A DNA stretch of 64,000 nt. Origin: Bacteroidota bacterium. GTDB lineage: Bacteria; Bacteroidota; Bacteroidia; B-17B0; Aurantibacillaceae. Both the position numbers and the translations under genes were made by a program. The notes beneath the pieces were generated by a model. It made no database searches, was not told the DNA's origin, and saw only the letters and a list, made by a program, of their open reading frames with translations. Of the stretch, positions 27,913-37,059 are shown in pieces (positions within the stretch are counted from its first letter, which is position 1; the number at the start of each line of letters is the position of its first letter). The DNA is taken from the NCBI GenBank assembly GCA_020162035.1, contig JAIUNM010000008.1:1-64000 (forward strand), in the 5' to 3' direction.

Positions 27913-29612
27913 ATACAAAGCAACATAATTCTACTAACAAACAAAAAAACATTATAAGCTTAATTATAATGTTACTTATTGTAATTGTTATTAATTATGT
28001 AGGTTCATTATTGTTTAAACGTTTTGATTTAACAACAGAGAAACGCTATACTTTAGCATCAACCACAAAAGATTTATTAAAAGAAATAAATGATGAGGTT
28101 TATTTAAAAGTTTATTTGCAAGGAAATTTCAATCCAAGTTTTACTCGTTTAAAAAATGAAGCTAAAGAGTTATTAGATGAATTTAGAGCTTATTCTAACA
28201 ATCAAATTCAATATGAATTTATTGTACCAGGCGAAGGCTTAAACGAAACTGAAAAAGGAAATTTAGAAAAACAACTTTATGAAAAAGGATTAACACCCGA
28301 ACAAGTTGTTGAAAATAAAAACGACAAAAAACTAGAAACCTTGATTTGGCCAGGCGCAATTGTTACTTATAAAGGCCACGAAACGGTTTGGCAAATTTTT
28401 AAAAGACAAGTAGGTATTGCTCCCGAAGAGTGTATTAATAATAGCGTACAAGAACTTGAATATAGTTTAAGCAATGCCATTAGAAAACTACAACGCACAA
28501 AAGATAAACAAGTTACTTTTATTGAAGGACATGGAGAATTAGATACTTTACAAAATTATGATTTGGCAAGAGCTTTAGCAGAGTATTACGAAGTAAATCG
28601 CACCCCAATTTTAGGAAAACTTGCAGCATTAAATGAAAGTAATTGTATTATTATTGCCCAACCCGATAGTGCCTTTACAGATAAAGATAAATTTATTATT
28701 GACCAATATATAATGAATGGTGGTAAAGCATTATGGTTAATAGATCCTGTAAATGTAGATAGAGATACTTTAAACTTAAAAGGTTACAGCATTGGTTTAA
28801 ATAAAAACTTAAGAATTGACGACATGATGTTTAAATATGGCGTTCGTCTTAATAATGTTTTAGTTCAAGATTTACAATGCGCAACTATTCCTATTAATGT
28901 AGGCTTTAAAAATGGTCAACCTAATTTCAAACCTTTTCCTTGGGTTTACAATCCTTTAATATTGCCAGATAACGCACATCCAATTGTAAAAAATTTAGAT
29001 TTAATTAGAATGGATTATAGCAGCACAATCGATACCATTAAAGCAAACGGAATAAAGAAAACTATACTTCTAAAAACATCAAGATACAGCAAAACTCAAC
29101 CTACGCCAGCACGATTGTTTTTAGCAAGTGTGCAATATAAACCAAAACCAAAGCAATACAATACGCCTTATTTACCCGTTGCTGTTTTACTTGAGGGTAG
29201 CTTTAATAGCTTTGTTGAGTATAGGTTACCTACAACATTACTTGCCGATTCTAATTTTAAATATATAGATAAAGGTAAACCAACCAAACAAATTATTGTT
29301 GCAAATGGAGATATTGCCCGTAATGATGTAAGCAAAAGCACAGGACAACTTTTTCCTTTAGGCTATGATAAATTTAACCGCCAAACATTTGCAAATAAAA
29401 CTTTTTTAGTAAACTGCGTTAATTATTTGTTAGATGATGAAGGAATGCTTCAATTGCGAACACGCGAAGTTAAATTGCGGTTACTCGACAAAAAGAAAGT
29501 TGATGAACAAAGAGGTTACTGGCAACGATTAAATGTATTAGTTCCTTTGCTATTATTAACTATTGTTGGTGTTTGTCAGTTTTATTTAAGAAAACGCAAA
29601 TTCGCAAAATAA
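27906..29612 (+). CDS. gldG: Gliding motility ABC transporter substrate-binding protein GldG
   Basis: The 568-residue protein has an N-terminal membrane anchor (~residues 18-38), the ABC-type uncharacterised GldG domain (KRFDLTTEKRYTLA, FIEGHGELDTLQNYD, KALWLIDPVNVDRDTL) and a C-terminal membrane span (~545-562: LVPLLLLTIVGVCQFYL) ending in a basic tail. It overlaps gldF by seven bases, so the two are translationally coupled. The substrate is unknown. Homologues also occur in non-gliding Bacteroidota, so the gene does not by itself prove gliding. Confidence 0.92.
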   Translation: MVNTKQHNSTNKQKNIISLIIMLLIVIVINYVGSLLFKRFDLTTEKRYTLASTTKDLLKEINDEVYLKVYLQGNFNPSFTRLKNEAKELLDEFRAYSNNQIQYEFIVPGEGLNETEKGNLEKQLYEKGLTPEQVVENKNDKKLETLIWPGAIVTYKGHETVWQIFKRQVGIAPEECINNSVQELEYSLSNAIRKLQRTKDKQVTFIEGHGELDTLQNYDLARALAEYYEVNRTPILGKLAALNESNCIIIAQPDSAFTDKDKFIIDQYIMNGGKALWLIDPVNVDRDTLNLKGYSIGLNKNLRIDDMMFKYGVRLNNVLVQDLQCATIPINVGFKNGQPNFKPFPWVYNPLILPDNAHPIVKNLDLIRMDYSSTIDTIKANGIKKTILLKTSRYSKTQPTPARLFLASVQYKPKPKQYNTPYLPVAVLLEGSFNSFVEYRLPTTLLADSNFKYIDKGKPTKQIIVANGDIARNDVSKSTGQLFPLGYDKFNRQTFANKTFLVNCVNYLLDDEGMLQLRTREVKLRLLDKKKVDEQRGYWQRLNVLVPLLLLTIVGVCQFYLRKRKFAK

Positions 29613-29684
29613 CATTAATTTTTAATTAAAATTCACAACACTCTTTTTTCATTAAAAAACGTTAATTCAATGATATTTTGTAAA

Positions 29685-29701
29685 TTGGCACGTTTTATGA
29701 A
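29685..29701 (+). promoter_or_regulatory. TTGGCAC...ATGA element before the first Skp gene
   Basis: TTGGCAC (29685-29691) is followed by GTTTT and ATGAA, 23 bases before the ATG at 29725. It resembles the -24 part of a sigma-54 promoter, but the -12 GC is missing. The dnaK upstream region has the similar TGGCAT-N6-TGA at the same kind of distance. Function is inferred. Confidence 0.35.
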
Positions 29702-29724
29702 GTAATTTAAAGCAAAATTAGAAA

Positions 29725-30246
29725 ATGAAAAAGTTAGTCTTTATATTTTTTGTTACATGTTTAGGTTATGTTAATGCACAAAATTCTGCAGCAAAATTTG
29801 GCTATGTAGATACTGATTATATAATGGGGCAAATTCCCGAGTATAAAGCCGCACAAACAGAGTTAGATAAAACAAGTGTTCAATGGCAAAAAGAAATTGA
29901 AACAAAATATGCAGAGGTTGATAAATTATATAAAGCCTACCAAGCAGATGCTGTTTTATTAACTGATGACATGAAAAAGAAACGTGAAAACGAAATTATT
30001 AATAAAGAAAAAGAAGTTAAAGATTTGCAAAAACAACGCTTTGGAGTTGATGGTGAGTTATTTAAAAAACGCCAAGAGTTAGTTAAACCAATACAAGATA
30101 AAGTTTATAATGCAATTAAAGCAGTTGCCGAAAAATCTGGCTTAGGTTTTGTAATGGATAAAAGCGGGCAAGTATCTTTATTGTATGCAAATAGCAAGTA
30201 CGATAAAAGCGATGATGTGCTTGTTTACTTAGGGTATAAAAAATAA
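29725..30246 (+). CDS. Skp/OmpH-family periplasmic chaperone
   Basis: The 173-residue protein has a signal peptide (ending YVNAQ), then KFGYVDTDYIMGQIPEYKAAQ and a long charged coiled coil (residues ~45-120), and ends with a small beta-part (GLGFVMDKSGQVSLLY). Skp forms a trimer with tentacle-like helices that hold unfolded outer-membrane proteins. It is the first of two tandem copies 29 bases apart, the normal arrangement in Bacteroidota. The bamA gene, often upstream of such pairs, is not here. Confidence 0.9.
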   Translation: MKKLVFIFFVTCLGYVNAQNSAAKFGYVDTDYIMGQIPEYKAAQTELDKTSVQWQKEIETKYAEVDKLYKAYQADAVLLTDDMKKKRENEIINKEKEVKDLQKQRFGVDGELFKKRQELVKPIQDKVYNAIKAVAEKSGLGFVMDKSGQVSLLYANSKYDKSDDVLVYLGYKK

Positions 30247-30275
30247 ATTAAATAATAACAGTTACAAAAAATAGA

Positions 30276-30884
30276 ATGAAAAACACAATCAAAAAAATAG
30301 CAATTGTTGCTATTAGCTTAATGAGCTTCGCTAATCTAAATGCACAAAAAATTGCACACGTAAATTTAGATTCATTAATAAACACAATGCCTGAAACTAA
30401 AAACGCTAAAGAAGCCGCTCAAAATTATTTAAAAGACCTTGAAAAAAGCGTTGCAGCTATGAGTAGCGAGTACGAAAGTAAATTACAAGCTTACCAAACA
30501 GAGGCTGAAAAAATGAGTGATTTAGTTCGTAAAACAAAAGAAGAAGAACTAATGAGTATTCAACGTAGAATAGAAGATTTTAGAATGCAAGCGCAACAAG
30601 ATTATCAAAGAAAATCTGCTGAGTTAAGCGCTCCTATTTACGATAAAGCTAAAAAAGCAATTGAAGCAGTAGCAAAAGAAGGAGGATTTAAATACGTATT
30701 AGATACAACTCCTGGTGCTTCTGCAGTTCTTTTTTCTGAACCATCTGATGATATTTTTGCACAAGTAAAGAAAAAACTAGACAGCATGCCACCTGCAAAT
30801 GTTCCTACAGGTGCTAATAACAGCAATACTGGAGGTGTTAAACCGCCAAAAGGTGGCACTACACCTACTAAAAAAACAAATTAA
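30276..30884 (+). CDS. Second Skp/OmpH-family periplasmic chaperone with extended tail
   Basis: The 202-residue protein has a signal peptide (ending NLNAQ), KIAHVNLDSLINTMPETKNA, and a coiled coil (~45-120) rich in Lys, Glu and Gln. A C-terminal tail rich in Pro, Gly, Asn and Thr (from ~170: VPTGANNSNTGGVKPPKGG) is absent from the first copy. It should act on outer-membrane protein assembly with its neighbour. The disordered tail may bind a partner or be only a linker. A strong terminator follows. Confidence 0.9.
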   Translation: MKNTIKKIAIVAISLMSFANLNAQKIAHVNLDSLINTMPETKNAKEAAQNYLKDLEKSVAAMSSEYESKLQAYQTEAEKMSDLVRKTKEEELMSIQRRIEDFRMQAQQDYQRKSAELSAPIYDKAKKAIEAVAKEGGFKYVLDTTPGASAVLFSEPSDDIFAQVKKKLDSMPPANVPTGANNSNTGGVKPPKGGTTPTKKTN

Positions 30885-30901
30885 TTTTTTGTTAAATTGT
30901 T

Positions 30902-30935
30902 AATGCCCGCCCAACAAAGGCGGGCATTTTTATTT
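30902..30935 (+). terminator. Rho-independent terminator after the Skp pair
   Basis: ATGCCCGCC and GGCGGGCAT form a strong stem (30903-30927, extended by one A-T pair) with a seven-base loop, followed by TTTTTATTT. It ends the two-gene Skp unit. Confidence 0.92.
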
Positions 30936-31077
30936 AAAGTAACTATAAATAGCAAAAATTTATCGGAAAATAATTAGGCTTTGTCTAATTTTAATAACTT
31001 TTCCTTTATTTTACGCTATCAGAATTGACTTTTTAATAAAAATAAATTAACTTAGAGTTAAGAATTTTAGCATTAAA

Positions 31078-31980
31078 ATGAAAAATCTAACTAACATATT
31101 AATTATTATTGCTTTTTTCTCTATTTCTCAAAGTCATTCACAGGCGCAAACTTGGGATTTTGTACCTAATACAAAAGATACAATTAATTATGTAGATGTA
31201 TCTGGTAGAAAACAAGGTAAATGGATTCTTTATGGCAAACACAAACAAAATAATTGTTATGCAGCTTCACAAAAAGTTGAAGAAGGTAGCTACAAAGAAA
31301 ACAGAAAAATTGGCTTATGGATGGAGTACTTTTGCAATGGTAATTTAAAAACAAAAGTAACTTTTGTAAATGGAAGACCAGATGGCTACGCAATAATGTA
31401 TTATGAAAATGGTAAAGTACAAGAAGAAGGACAATGGAAAAATAATAAATGGGTTGGTGGTTTAACACAATATTACGATAATGGAAATGTTCAACATCAA
31501 TTTAAATTTAATGCTGCAGGTAAACGCGAAGGCGAACAAACTTATTACCACGAAAACGGAAAAGTAGCTATTAATGGTACTTTTGTTAACGGTAAAGAAA
31601 CAGGAACTATTAAAGAATATCACGAAAATGGAGATTTAAAAGCAACAAAAAATTACAATGATGGAAATGTAGATGTAAACTCTATTAAAACATACGACCC
31701 AACTAAAGAATTTGTTGAAGTTAAAGAAAAAATAAAAGATGCTCCAAAAGTACAAGTTACTAAAGATGAAAAACCAATTACAGCATCTGCAGTTCCTACA
31801 GTTTTAAATGGCCAACATACATTATACAATAAAAACAGGCAAATTACTAAAGATGGCGAGTTTAAAAATAATTTATTTATGACAGGTAAAGCTTATGTTT
31901 ATGACGAGAATGGAATTTTAAAACGCATAACAATTTACAGAAATGGCCAATATGTTGGTGATGGGGTTATAGAAAAATAA
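31078..31980 (+). CDS. Secreted MORN/YwqK-repeat protein
   Basis: The 300-residue protein has a signal peptide (ending SHSQAQ), then five or more MORN-like repeats of about 22 residues (YVDVSGRKQGKWILYGKH, NRKIGLWMEYFCNGNLK, GRPDGYAIMYYENGKVQ, GKREGEQTYYHENGKVA, GKETGTIKEYHENGDLK). A spacer at ~205-240 precedes a last repeat pair. Databases often name these repeats YwqK antitoxin, but there is no toxin gene here and the protein is exported, so that label should not be read as function. MORN strips bind lipids or proteins. It is flanked by terminators. Confidence 0.82.
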   Translation: MKNLTNILIIIAFFSISQSHSQAQTWDFVPNTKDTINYVDVSGRKQGKWILYGKHKQNNCYAASQKVEEGSYKENRKIGLWMEYFCNGNLKTKVTFVNGRPDGYAIMYYENGKVQEEGQWKNNKWVGGLTQYYDNGNVQHQFKFNAAGKREGEQTYYHENGKVAINGTFVNGKETGTIKEYHENGDLKATKNYNDGNVDVNSIKTYDPTKEFVEVKEKIKDAPKVQVTKDEKPITASAVPTVLNGQHTLYNKNRQITKDGEFKNNLFMTGKAYVYDENGILKRITIYRNGQYVGDGVIEK

Positions 31981-32001
31981 AACATAAAAATATTTTTAAA
32001 G

Positions 32002-32035
32002 AAAATGTGAGTTAATTAATAGCTCACATTTTTTG
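32002..32035 (+). terminator. Rho-independent terminator after the MORN gene
   Basis: AATGTGAG and CTCACATT form a stem (32004-32011 with 32023-32030) around an AT-rich loop, followed by TTTTG. It lies about 20 bases after the MORN stop codon and only 15 bases before the next start, so it may also insulate the ALDH-like gene. Confidence 0.8.
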
Positions 32036-32049
32036 TTTAATTTTAAACT

Positions 32050-32934
32050 ATGAATAATAGAATACCAGTTTTAAAAACTTACAAATTATATATAGGCGGT
32101 CAATTTCCAAGAACTGAAAGTGGAAGATTTTATGAATTAAAAAATAAAAAACAAGAAGTTATTGCTAACATCTGTTTAGCAAGTAGAAAAGATTTTAGAA
32201 ATGCCGTTGTAGTTGCAAGAAGCGCGTTTGCAAGTTGGAGTAGTAAATCTGCATTTAACCGTAGTCAAATTTTATACCGTATTGCCGAAATGTTGGAAGG
32301 CAGAAAAGCTCAGTTTATTGATGAAATGCTGCAAATGGGCTATACAAATGTAAAAGCACAAAACGAAATTACTTTAAGTATAGAAAGATTAATCTATTAT
32401 GCAGGATGGTGCGACAAATACAGTCAAATATTTAGTTCAGTAAATCCAGTTGCAAGTTCGCATTTTAATTTTTCAGTACCCGAACCTACAGGTGTTGTAA
32501 GCGTAATTGCAGATGAAGAAACGGCATTGCTTGGTTTAATAAGTGTTATAGCTCCAATTATTGCAGGAGGAAATACATGTATTGTGCTTGCATCAGAAAA
32601 GTTGCCTTTATGTTCAATTACTTTTTCTGAAGTTCTTGCTACAAGCGATTTGCCTGGAGGCGTTGTTAATATATTAACGGGTACAAGCAATGAGTTACAC
32701 GCGCATTTTAGTAATCATATGGATGTAAATGCTATAATATATTGTAGAAAAAATAAAACAGAAGAAAAAATTATATTCGAGAATGCATCGTTAAATGTTA
32801 AACGTGCTTTTGTTTGGAATAAAGATTGGACAAAAACAGAAAATCAAAATCCTTATTTAATTTTTGATACTCAAGAAATAAAAACTACATGGCATCCAAT
32901 AGAAAATATTGGAATTGGTGGAGCTAAATATTAA
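32050..32934 (+). CDS. Half-length aldehyde dehydrogenase-like protein lacking the catalytic domain
   Basis: The 294-residue protein aligns by eye to the N-terminal NAD-binding part of aldehyde dehydrogenases: KLYIGGQFPRTESGR, AARSAFASW-like VVARSAFASW, NRSQILYRIAEMLEGR, PTGVVSVIADEE in place of the usual PxGVVxxIxPWNxP, and LPGGVVNILTG. It ends before the catalytic Cys region and lacks the LELGG Glu motif, and the PWNFP Asn motif is degraded. The frame is intact, and the C-terminal 60 residues are unlike ALDH. It is probably a non-enzymatic relative rather than a recent pseudogene. Its stop overlaps that of the convergent PorE-like gene. Confidence 0.72.
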   Translation: MNNRIPVLKTYKLYIGGQFPRTESGRFYELKNKKQEVIANICLASRKDFRNAVVVARSAFASWSSKSAFNRSQILYRIAEMLEGRKAQFIDEMLQMGYTNVKAQNEITLSIERLIYYAGWCDKYSQIFSSVNPVASSHFNFSVPEPTGVVSVIADEETALLGLISVIAPIIAGGNTCIVLASEKLPLCSITFSEVLATSDLPGGVVNILTGTSNELHAHFSNHMDVNAIIYCRKNKTEEKIIFENASLNVKRAFVWNKDWTKTENQNPYLIFDTQEIKTTWHPIENIGIGGAKY

Positions 32935-35030
32935 TTAATACTTTTCCCTAAAAAATCAAGCATTATTAATTCTTCTAAAGAATAACGCTTACCGTTTACG
33001 AAACCTACAATCCATGCATCTTTTTGCCCTTTGTTTATAGCTTTTTGTCTGTGTACTTCTGCATCTTTTATTGTAGTAAATTCTAATTGCGTAAAGCGTG
33101 TAATTCCATCAGGGTAAATGTTACTTTCAACTTTTCCTAAATCTATAATGTGCGAATAATTATAATTTTTTGGTTGGCGATAAGCTGCAACTTGTACTTT
33201 AAACACCAATCCAGTACTGCAATAATTTCCGGCAATAGATAAGAGTTGTTGATATACATTAATATCATTTAACGATTTTCCTTTTAGTGGTGTAAAATCA
33301 GGCAAACTCGAGTTCCCTCCACAAGGAGACGAATCATTTGAGTTACTTGTATTTGTATTTACAGCAACAGTTGTATTTGTTGTTGGAGTTGTTGTATTTG
33401 TATTTACTGTTTTAATAGTGTCGCTAGGTGTTTTATTACTGTTGTATAAATAAAAATCTTTATTTTGTTCAACATAAGCATTTAAGTTTTCAAAATCCAT
33501 ATCTTCTTCAATGGCTTCAAAATCTTGTGCGCTTACTTTTATTCTATATATTGCGCCAGGACTTAAAGGCATTAAATATTTACCTGTTTCTGCGTTTGAA
33601 ATAAAAGGCCCTATGTTTTCTTTTTGCACAATTTTTAAAACTTCAATTTTGGCAGATATTGGTTTATCGTTACCATATACAACTCCCTTTAATAAAGCTA
33701 TAATTGGTTTATCGCCCAATATACCTGGCGTTACTTTATAAATATCTTGTTTACCAATGCCACCAGCTCTATTACTACTAAAATATCCTGTACTTCCATC
33801 AGAGTTTATTACATAATATCTATCATCTTCTGTAGTATTAAGAGGCAATCCCATACTTTTTGGAGGCAACCAATTATTTTCTTTTTTTACAGTAAACATA
33901 ATATCGTAACCGCCAATACTTTGATGCCCTTTACTACTAAAAAATAAAGTTATTCCATCAGGATGAATGTATGGCGCATCATCATCTAAAGGCGTGTTAA
34001 TACCAGCTCCTAAATTTGTTGCAGGTCCCCATTCTCCATTTATTTTTTTACTTACCCAAATATCTCTTCCTCCTAAACCTCCGGGTCTTTCGCTTGCAAA
34101 ATACAATAAGGTTCCATCAGCTGAAATAGAGCATGAGCCCTCCCAATAGTTTGGAGAATTAATATTAGAATTTAGAGCAATAGGTTTAGAAAACTCTTGT
34201 CCGTTTAATTCTGAAACATAAATATCACCCGCATTTTTGTCGGTAGATTTAAATGAGAAAATTGTTTTACCATCAGCAGAAATAGAAATTGCAGCATCGT
34301 TGCCGTTAGTGTTTATAGACATTACACTTTTAGGTTCTGACCAAGTGCCATCTTTTTGGTGATAACTTACATAAACATCTTCTAAATATTTTCCTTCTTT
34401 TTCGTCTGATTCTAATTTTGCATTTTGTTTACCACCTAAACTTTTTTTGCCTCTGTATGTATAAAACATTACGCTTTCATCTGTAGTTATACATGGTACG
34501 TATTCAGATTCGTCTGTGTTAATTGGTGCTCCAATGTTTGTAATATCTGCAATTACTTTTTTTTCAACTAAATCAATTCCGTTTTTACAGTTTTGTATAG
34601 CAAGTGTGGCGGCATCGTAAAAATTATTTTCATCGTTTTTTGATTGTTTTTTTACGACAGATTGATAATTTTCTAAATATTTAATTGCCTCAGTAAATTT
34701 GTAATTAGATTGATAAGAAATTCCTAAATAATAATCGTATAATATATCTTTTGTGCTTTCTTTAAGAGAAGAAAAAACTTCAATAGCTCTGTCTTTTTTG
34801 TCGGTATATTTTAAACAACAAATTCCTAATTTTTGTTTATAATCTAATTCTTTAGGATATTTGACTACTAATGCATCAAAAGCACTATATGCTGCTTGAT
34901 ATTCTTCTTCATTTAATAAATCATAGGCTTGCTGTTCTAACTCATCTTTAGATTGAGCTGTTAAGGAAAAAACACTTATAATTTGCAGTAAAAAGAAGAA
35001 TACAACTTTATTTAAACGGATTAACTTCAT
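32931..35030 (-). CDS. PorE-like envelope protein: TPR, PD40 propeller, regulatory domain, C-terminal SPOR-like domain
   Basis: The 699-residue exported protein has a signal peptide (ending SLTAQ), TPR helices (~28-135), a PD40/WD40-like propeller (~170-440; YVPCITTDESVMFYTYRG, AAISISADGKTIFSFKS, GSCSISADGTLLYFAS, APYIHPDGITLFFSSKG) and a carboxypeptidase-regulatory-like beta domain (~445-525). An Asn/Thr-rich linker leads to a SPOR-like end (~595-690; LVFKVQVAAYRQPKN, TTIKDAEVHRQKAINKG, AWIVGFVNGKRY). P. gingivalis PorE has the first four parts in the same order but ends in an OmpA-like peptidoglycan domain. SPOR domains also bind peptidoglycan, so the role may be kept. No other T9SS gene is adjacent. 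Confidence 0.78.
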   Translation of the reverse strand: MKLIRLNKVVFFFLLQIISVFSLTAQSKDELEQQAYDLLNEEEYQAAYSAFDALVVKYPKELDYKQKLGICCLKYTDKKDRAIEVFSSLKESTKDILYDYYLGISYQSNYKFTEAIKYLENYQSVVKKQSKNDENNFYDAATLAIQNCKNGIDLVEKKVIADITNIGAPINTDESEYVPCITTDESVMFYTYRGKKSLGGKQNAKLESDEKEGKYLEDVYVSYHQKDGTWSEPKSVMSINTNGNDAAISISADGKTIFSFKSTDKNAGDIYVSELNGQEFSKPIALNSNINSPNYWEGSCSISADGTLLYFASERPGGLGGRDIWVSKKINGEWGPATNLGAGINTPLDDDAPYIHPDGITLFFSSKGHQSIGGYDIMFTVKKENNWLPPKSMGLPLNTTEDDRYYVINSDGSTGYFSSNRAGGIGKQDIYKVTPGILGDKPIIALLKGVVYGNDKPISAKIEVLKIVQKENIGPFISNAETGKYLMPLSPGAIYRIKVSAQDFEAIEEDMDFENLNAYVEQNKDFYLYNSNKTPSDTIKTVNTNTTTPTTNTTVAVNTNTSNSNDSSPCGGNSSLPDFTPLKGKSLNDINVYQQLLSIAGNYCSTGLVFKVQVAAYRQPKNYNYSHIIDLGKVESNIYPDGITRFTQLEFTTIKDAEVHRQKAINKGQKDAWIVGFVNGKRYSLEELIMLDFLGKSIN

Positions 35031-35182
35031 CTTAAAATTATTTACTCTAAATAACTAATTTAAGACACGTTATTTAACTGTCACATTATGAACTTATTAA
35101 AAATCGATTTTTAATAAGTTTAAGACTTTGTTTGAATAAAATAGTTGTTTTGAGAATCAGTATACAATAAATTTTTATTGTA

Positions 35183-36133
35183 TTAATCAAGTTCTATACC
35201 AATGTGTATTAGCGCATCGCCTTCGTTAACTACAGGCCTATTGTTTACGCCTAAAATGTAACCATCAGTTGTACTTATAATTTTGTTTACAATATCTCCA
35301 AAAGGATTGCAGATAAAACCAACCAAATCTCCCTTTTGAACGTGTGCGCCATTATTTACATTCATGTGAAACAATCCACTTGAATTAGCTCTTATCCAAA
35401 GGTCTTTTTTTATTTTTATGTAAGGGTTATTTGGTAAATCTAAATCAATCATGTTAAATGATTTCATTAATCTTAAACAGCCATTAATCCCTTCGTTTAT
35501 GGCGTGATAATCAAAACGCATACTTTCGCCTCCTTCATAAACTAAAATGGGTTTGTTTTTTTTTGCCGCTTCGTGTCTAAATGTGCCTTCGCGGTAATTA
35601 CTATCAATAATAAACGAAGCAGAAAACTTTTCAGCTAATTGTAAATTATCAGCAAAATTATAAACGCATCTTAATTGTGGAAAGTTACTTATTTTTGCGC
35701 CTCCGGTATGAAAATCAACACCAAAATCAATTATTGGTAAAATATGTTTCATAATATCATTAGCAATTCTGCTCCCTAAACTACCACTTTTGCTCCCAGG
35801 AAAACATCTGTTTAAATCTCTTCCATCAGGCAAATCTCTTGTGCCATATAAAAACGAAACAACATTTATAACAGGTATAGCAATTAAATTGCCGCATTTT
35901 AAATTTTGAATTTCTTCTCGTGATATTAATTTTCTTACAATTTCAATTCCATTTGTTTCTTCGCCATGCATACCAGCGCATAATAGCATTGTTGGGCCTG
36001 TGTTTTTAGAACGTATTACATGTACAGGAATTTCTATTTTTGTTTTAGAATGTAGTTCATAATCATTTAGTATGATTTGTTTTATTTCGCCACGATTTAT
36101 TTTTTGATTGTTTATTTCTAAAAAATCTTGCAT
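35183..36133 (-). CDS. AstE/AspA-family zinc deacylase (succinylglutamate desuccinylase-like)
   Basis: The 316-residue protein has the M14-like metal set: His56 and Glu59 (GMHGEETNG) and His142 (DFHTGG), plus the DGRDLNRCFPG motif (~103-113) and a likely catalytic Glu in YEGGES. A C-terminal biotinyl-like beta domain (~230-316; GLFHMNVNNGAHVQKGDLVG) is typical of this branch. It lies two bases behind rimK in the same unit. Family members cleave acyl-amino-acid amide bonds, so with RimK here it could remove or trim added glutamate-like groups. The substrate is not shown by the sequence. Confidence 0.82.
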   Translation of the reverse strand: MQDFLEINNQKINRGEIKQIILNDYELHSKTKIEIPVHVIRSKNTGPTMLLCAGMHGEETNGIEIVRKLISREEIQNLKCGNLIAIPVINVVSFLYGTRDLPDGRDLNRCFPGSKSGSLGSRIANDIMKHILPIIDFGVDFHTGGAKISNFPQLRCVYNFADNLQLAEKFSASFIIDSNYREGTFRHEAAKKNKPILVYEGGESMRFDYHAINEGINGCLRLMKSFNMIDLDLPNNPYIKIKKDLWIRANSSGLFHMNVNNGAHVQKGDLVGFICNPFGDIVNKIISTTDGYILGVNNRPVVNEGDALIHIGIELD

Positions 36134-36135
36134 AA

Positions 36136-37032
36136 TTATTCGCCCGGTTTATTAAACTCATTTCTTTCAACGTATTCAATAATTTTTCCTGCAATATCAA
36201 CTCCAGTTGCACCTTCAATGCCTTCTAAGCCAGGACTACTATTTACTTCCATTACTAACGGTCCGCGTGCGCTCTGAAGTAAATCTACCCCTGCAATTGC
36301 TAAGCCTAGTTTTTTAGCACTTTTAAGTGCAGTTGCTCTTTCTTCAGGTGTAAGTTGAATAACGCTTGCGGTTCCTCCTCTATGTAAATTACTTCTAAAT
36401 TCACCTTCTTTAGCTTGACGTTTCATTGCACCAACAATTTGTCCATCAACTATAAAAACTCTTAAATCTGCCCCTTTTGCTTCTTTAATAAATTCTTGCA
36501 CAAGCATATTAGCTTCTAATTTTAAAAAAGATTCTATTACACTTTTTGCAGCTTTTTGTGTTTCAGTTAAAATAACGCCAATTCCTTGTGTGCCCTCTAA
36601 TAGTTTAACTACACAAGGTGCGCCACCTATGTTTTCTATAACACTATCAATGTCTTTATCTTTAGGCGATGAAGCAAAAGCTGTTTTAGGTATTCCTAAG
36701 CCTGCTCTTGCAAGTATTTGTAAACTTCTTAATTTATCTCTTGATCTTACAAGAGCTTGAGATTCAACAGCTGTGAAAATTTTCATCATTTCAAATTGCC
36801 TTACAACTGCGCTTCCGTAAAATGTAGCGCTTGCGCCAATTCGAGGAATAACGGCATTAATATCTACTACCTCTTTACCATTATAATATATATGTGGCCT
36901 TCCTTGTTCAATTACTAAAACACATTTCATGTGATCAAGTAAAACCATTTCATGTCCGCGTAACTCACCGGCTTCAATAAGCCTTTTAGTAGAGTATAAA
37001 TTTTTATTTCTAGATAAAACTGCTATTTTCAT
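36136..37032 (-). CDS. rimK: RimK, ATP-grasp glutamate ligase
   Basis: The 298-residue enzyme adds glutamate residues to a protein C-terminus (ribosomal protein S6 in E. coli) using ATP. Similarity to E. coli RimK is clear along the whole length: [59 protein letters not shown] and [14 protein letters not shown], the last holding the Mg-binding Glu/Asn. Length matches E. coli (about 300). It lies 27 bases after the retropepsin-like gene and two before the AstE-like gene. rpsF is not nearby, so the target may be S6 or another protein. Confidence 0.92.
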   Translation of the reverse strand: MKIAVLSRNKNLYSTKRLIEAGELRGHEMVLLDHMKCVLVIEQGRPHIYYNGKEVVDINAVIPRIGASATFYGSAVVRQFEMMKIFTAVESQALVRSRDKLRSLQILARAGLGIPKTAFASSPKDKDIDSVIENIGGAPCVVKLLEGTQGIGVILTETQKAAKSVIESFLKLEANMLVQEFIKEAKGADLRVFIVDGQIVGAMKRQAKEGEFRSNLHRGGTASVIQLTPEERATALKSAKKLGLAIAGVDLLQSARGPLVMEVNSSPGLEGIEGATGVDIAGKIIEYVERNEFNKPGE

Positions 37033-37059
37033 TTGTAAATAAGCTATTTAAATTTAATG

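Noticed and set aside
31078-31980. MORN/YwqK protein as an antitoxin of a toxin-antitoxin pair
   Set aside because: The protein has a signal peptide, is flanked by terminators and has no toxin gene beside it. The database label does not describe its function.
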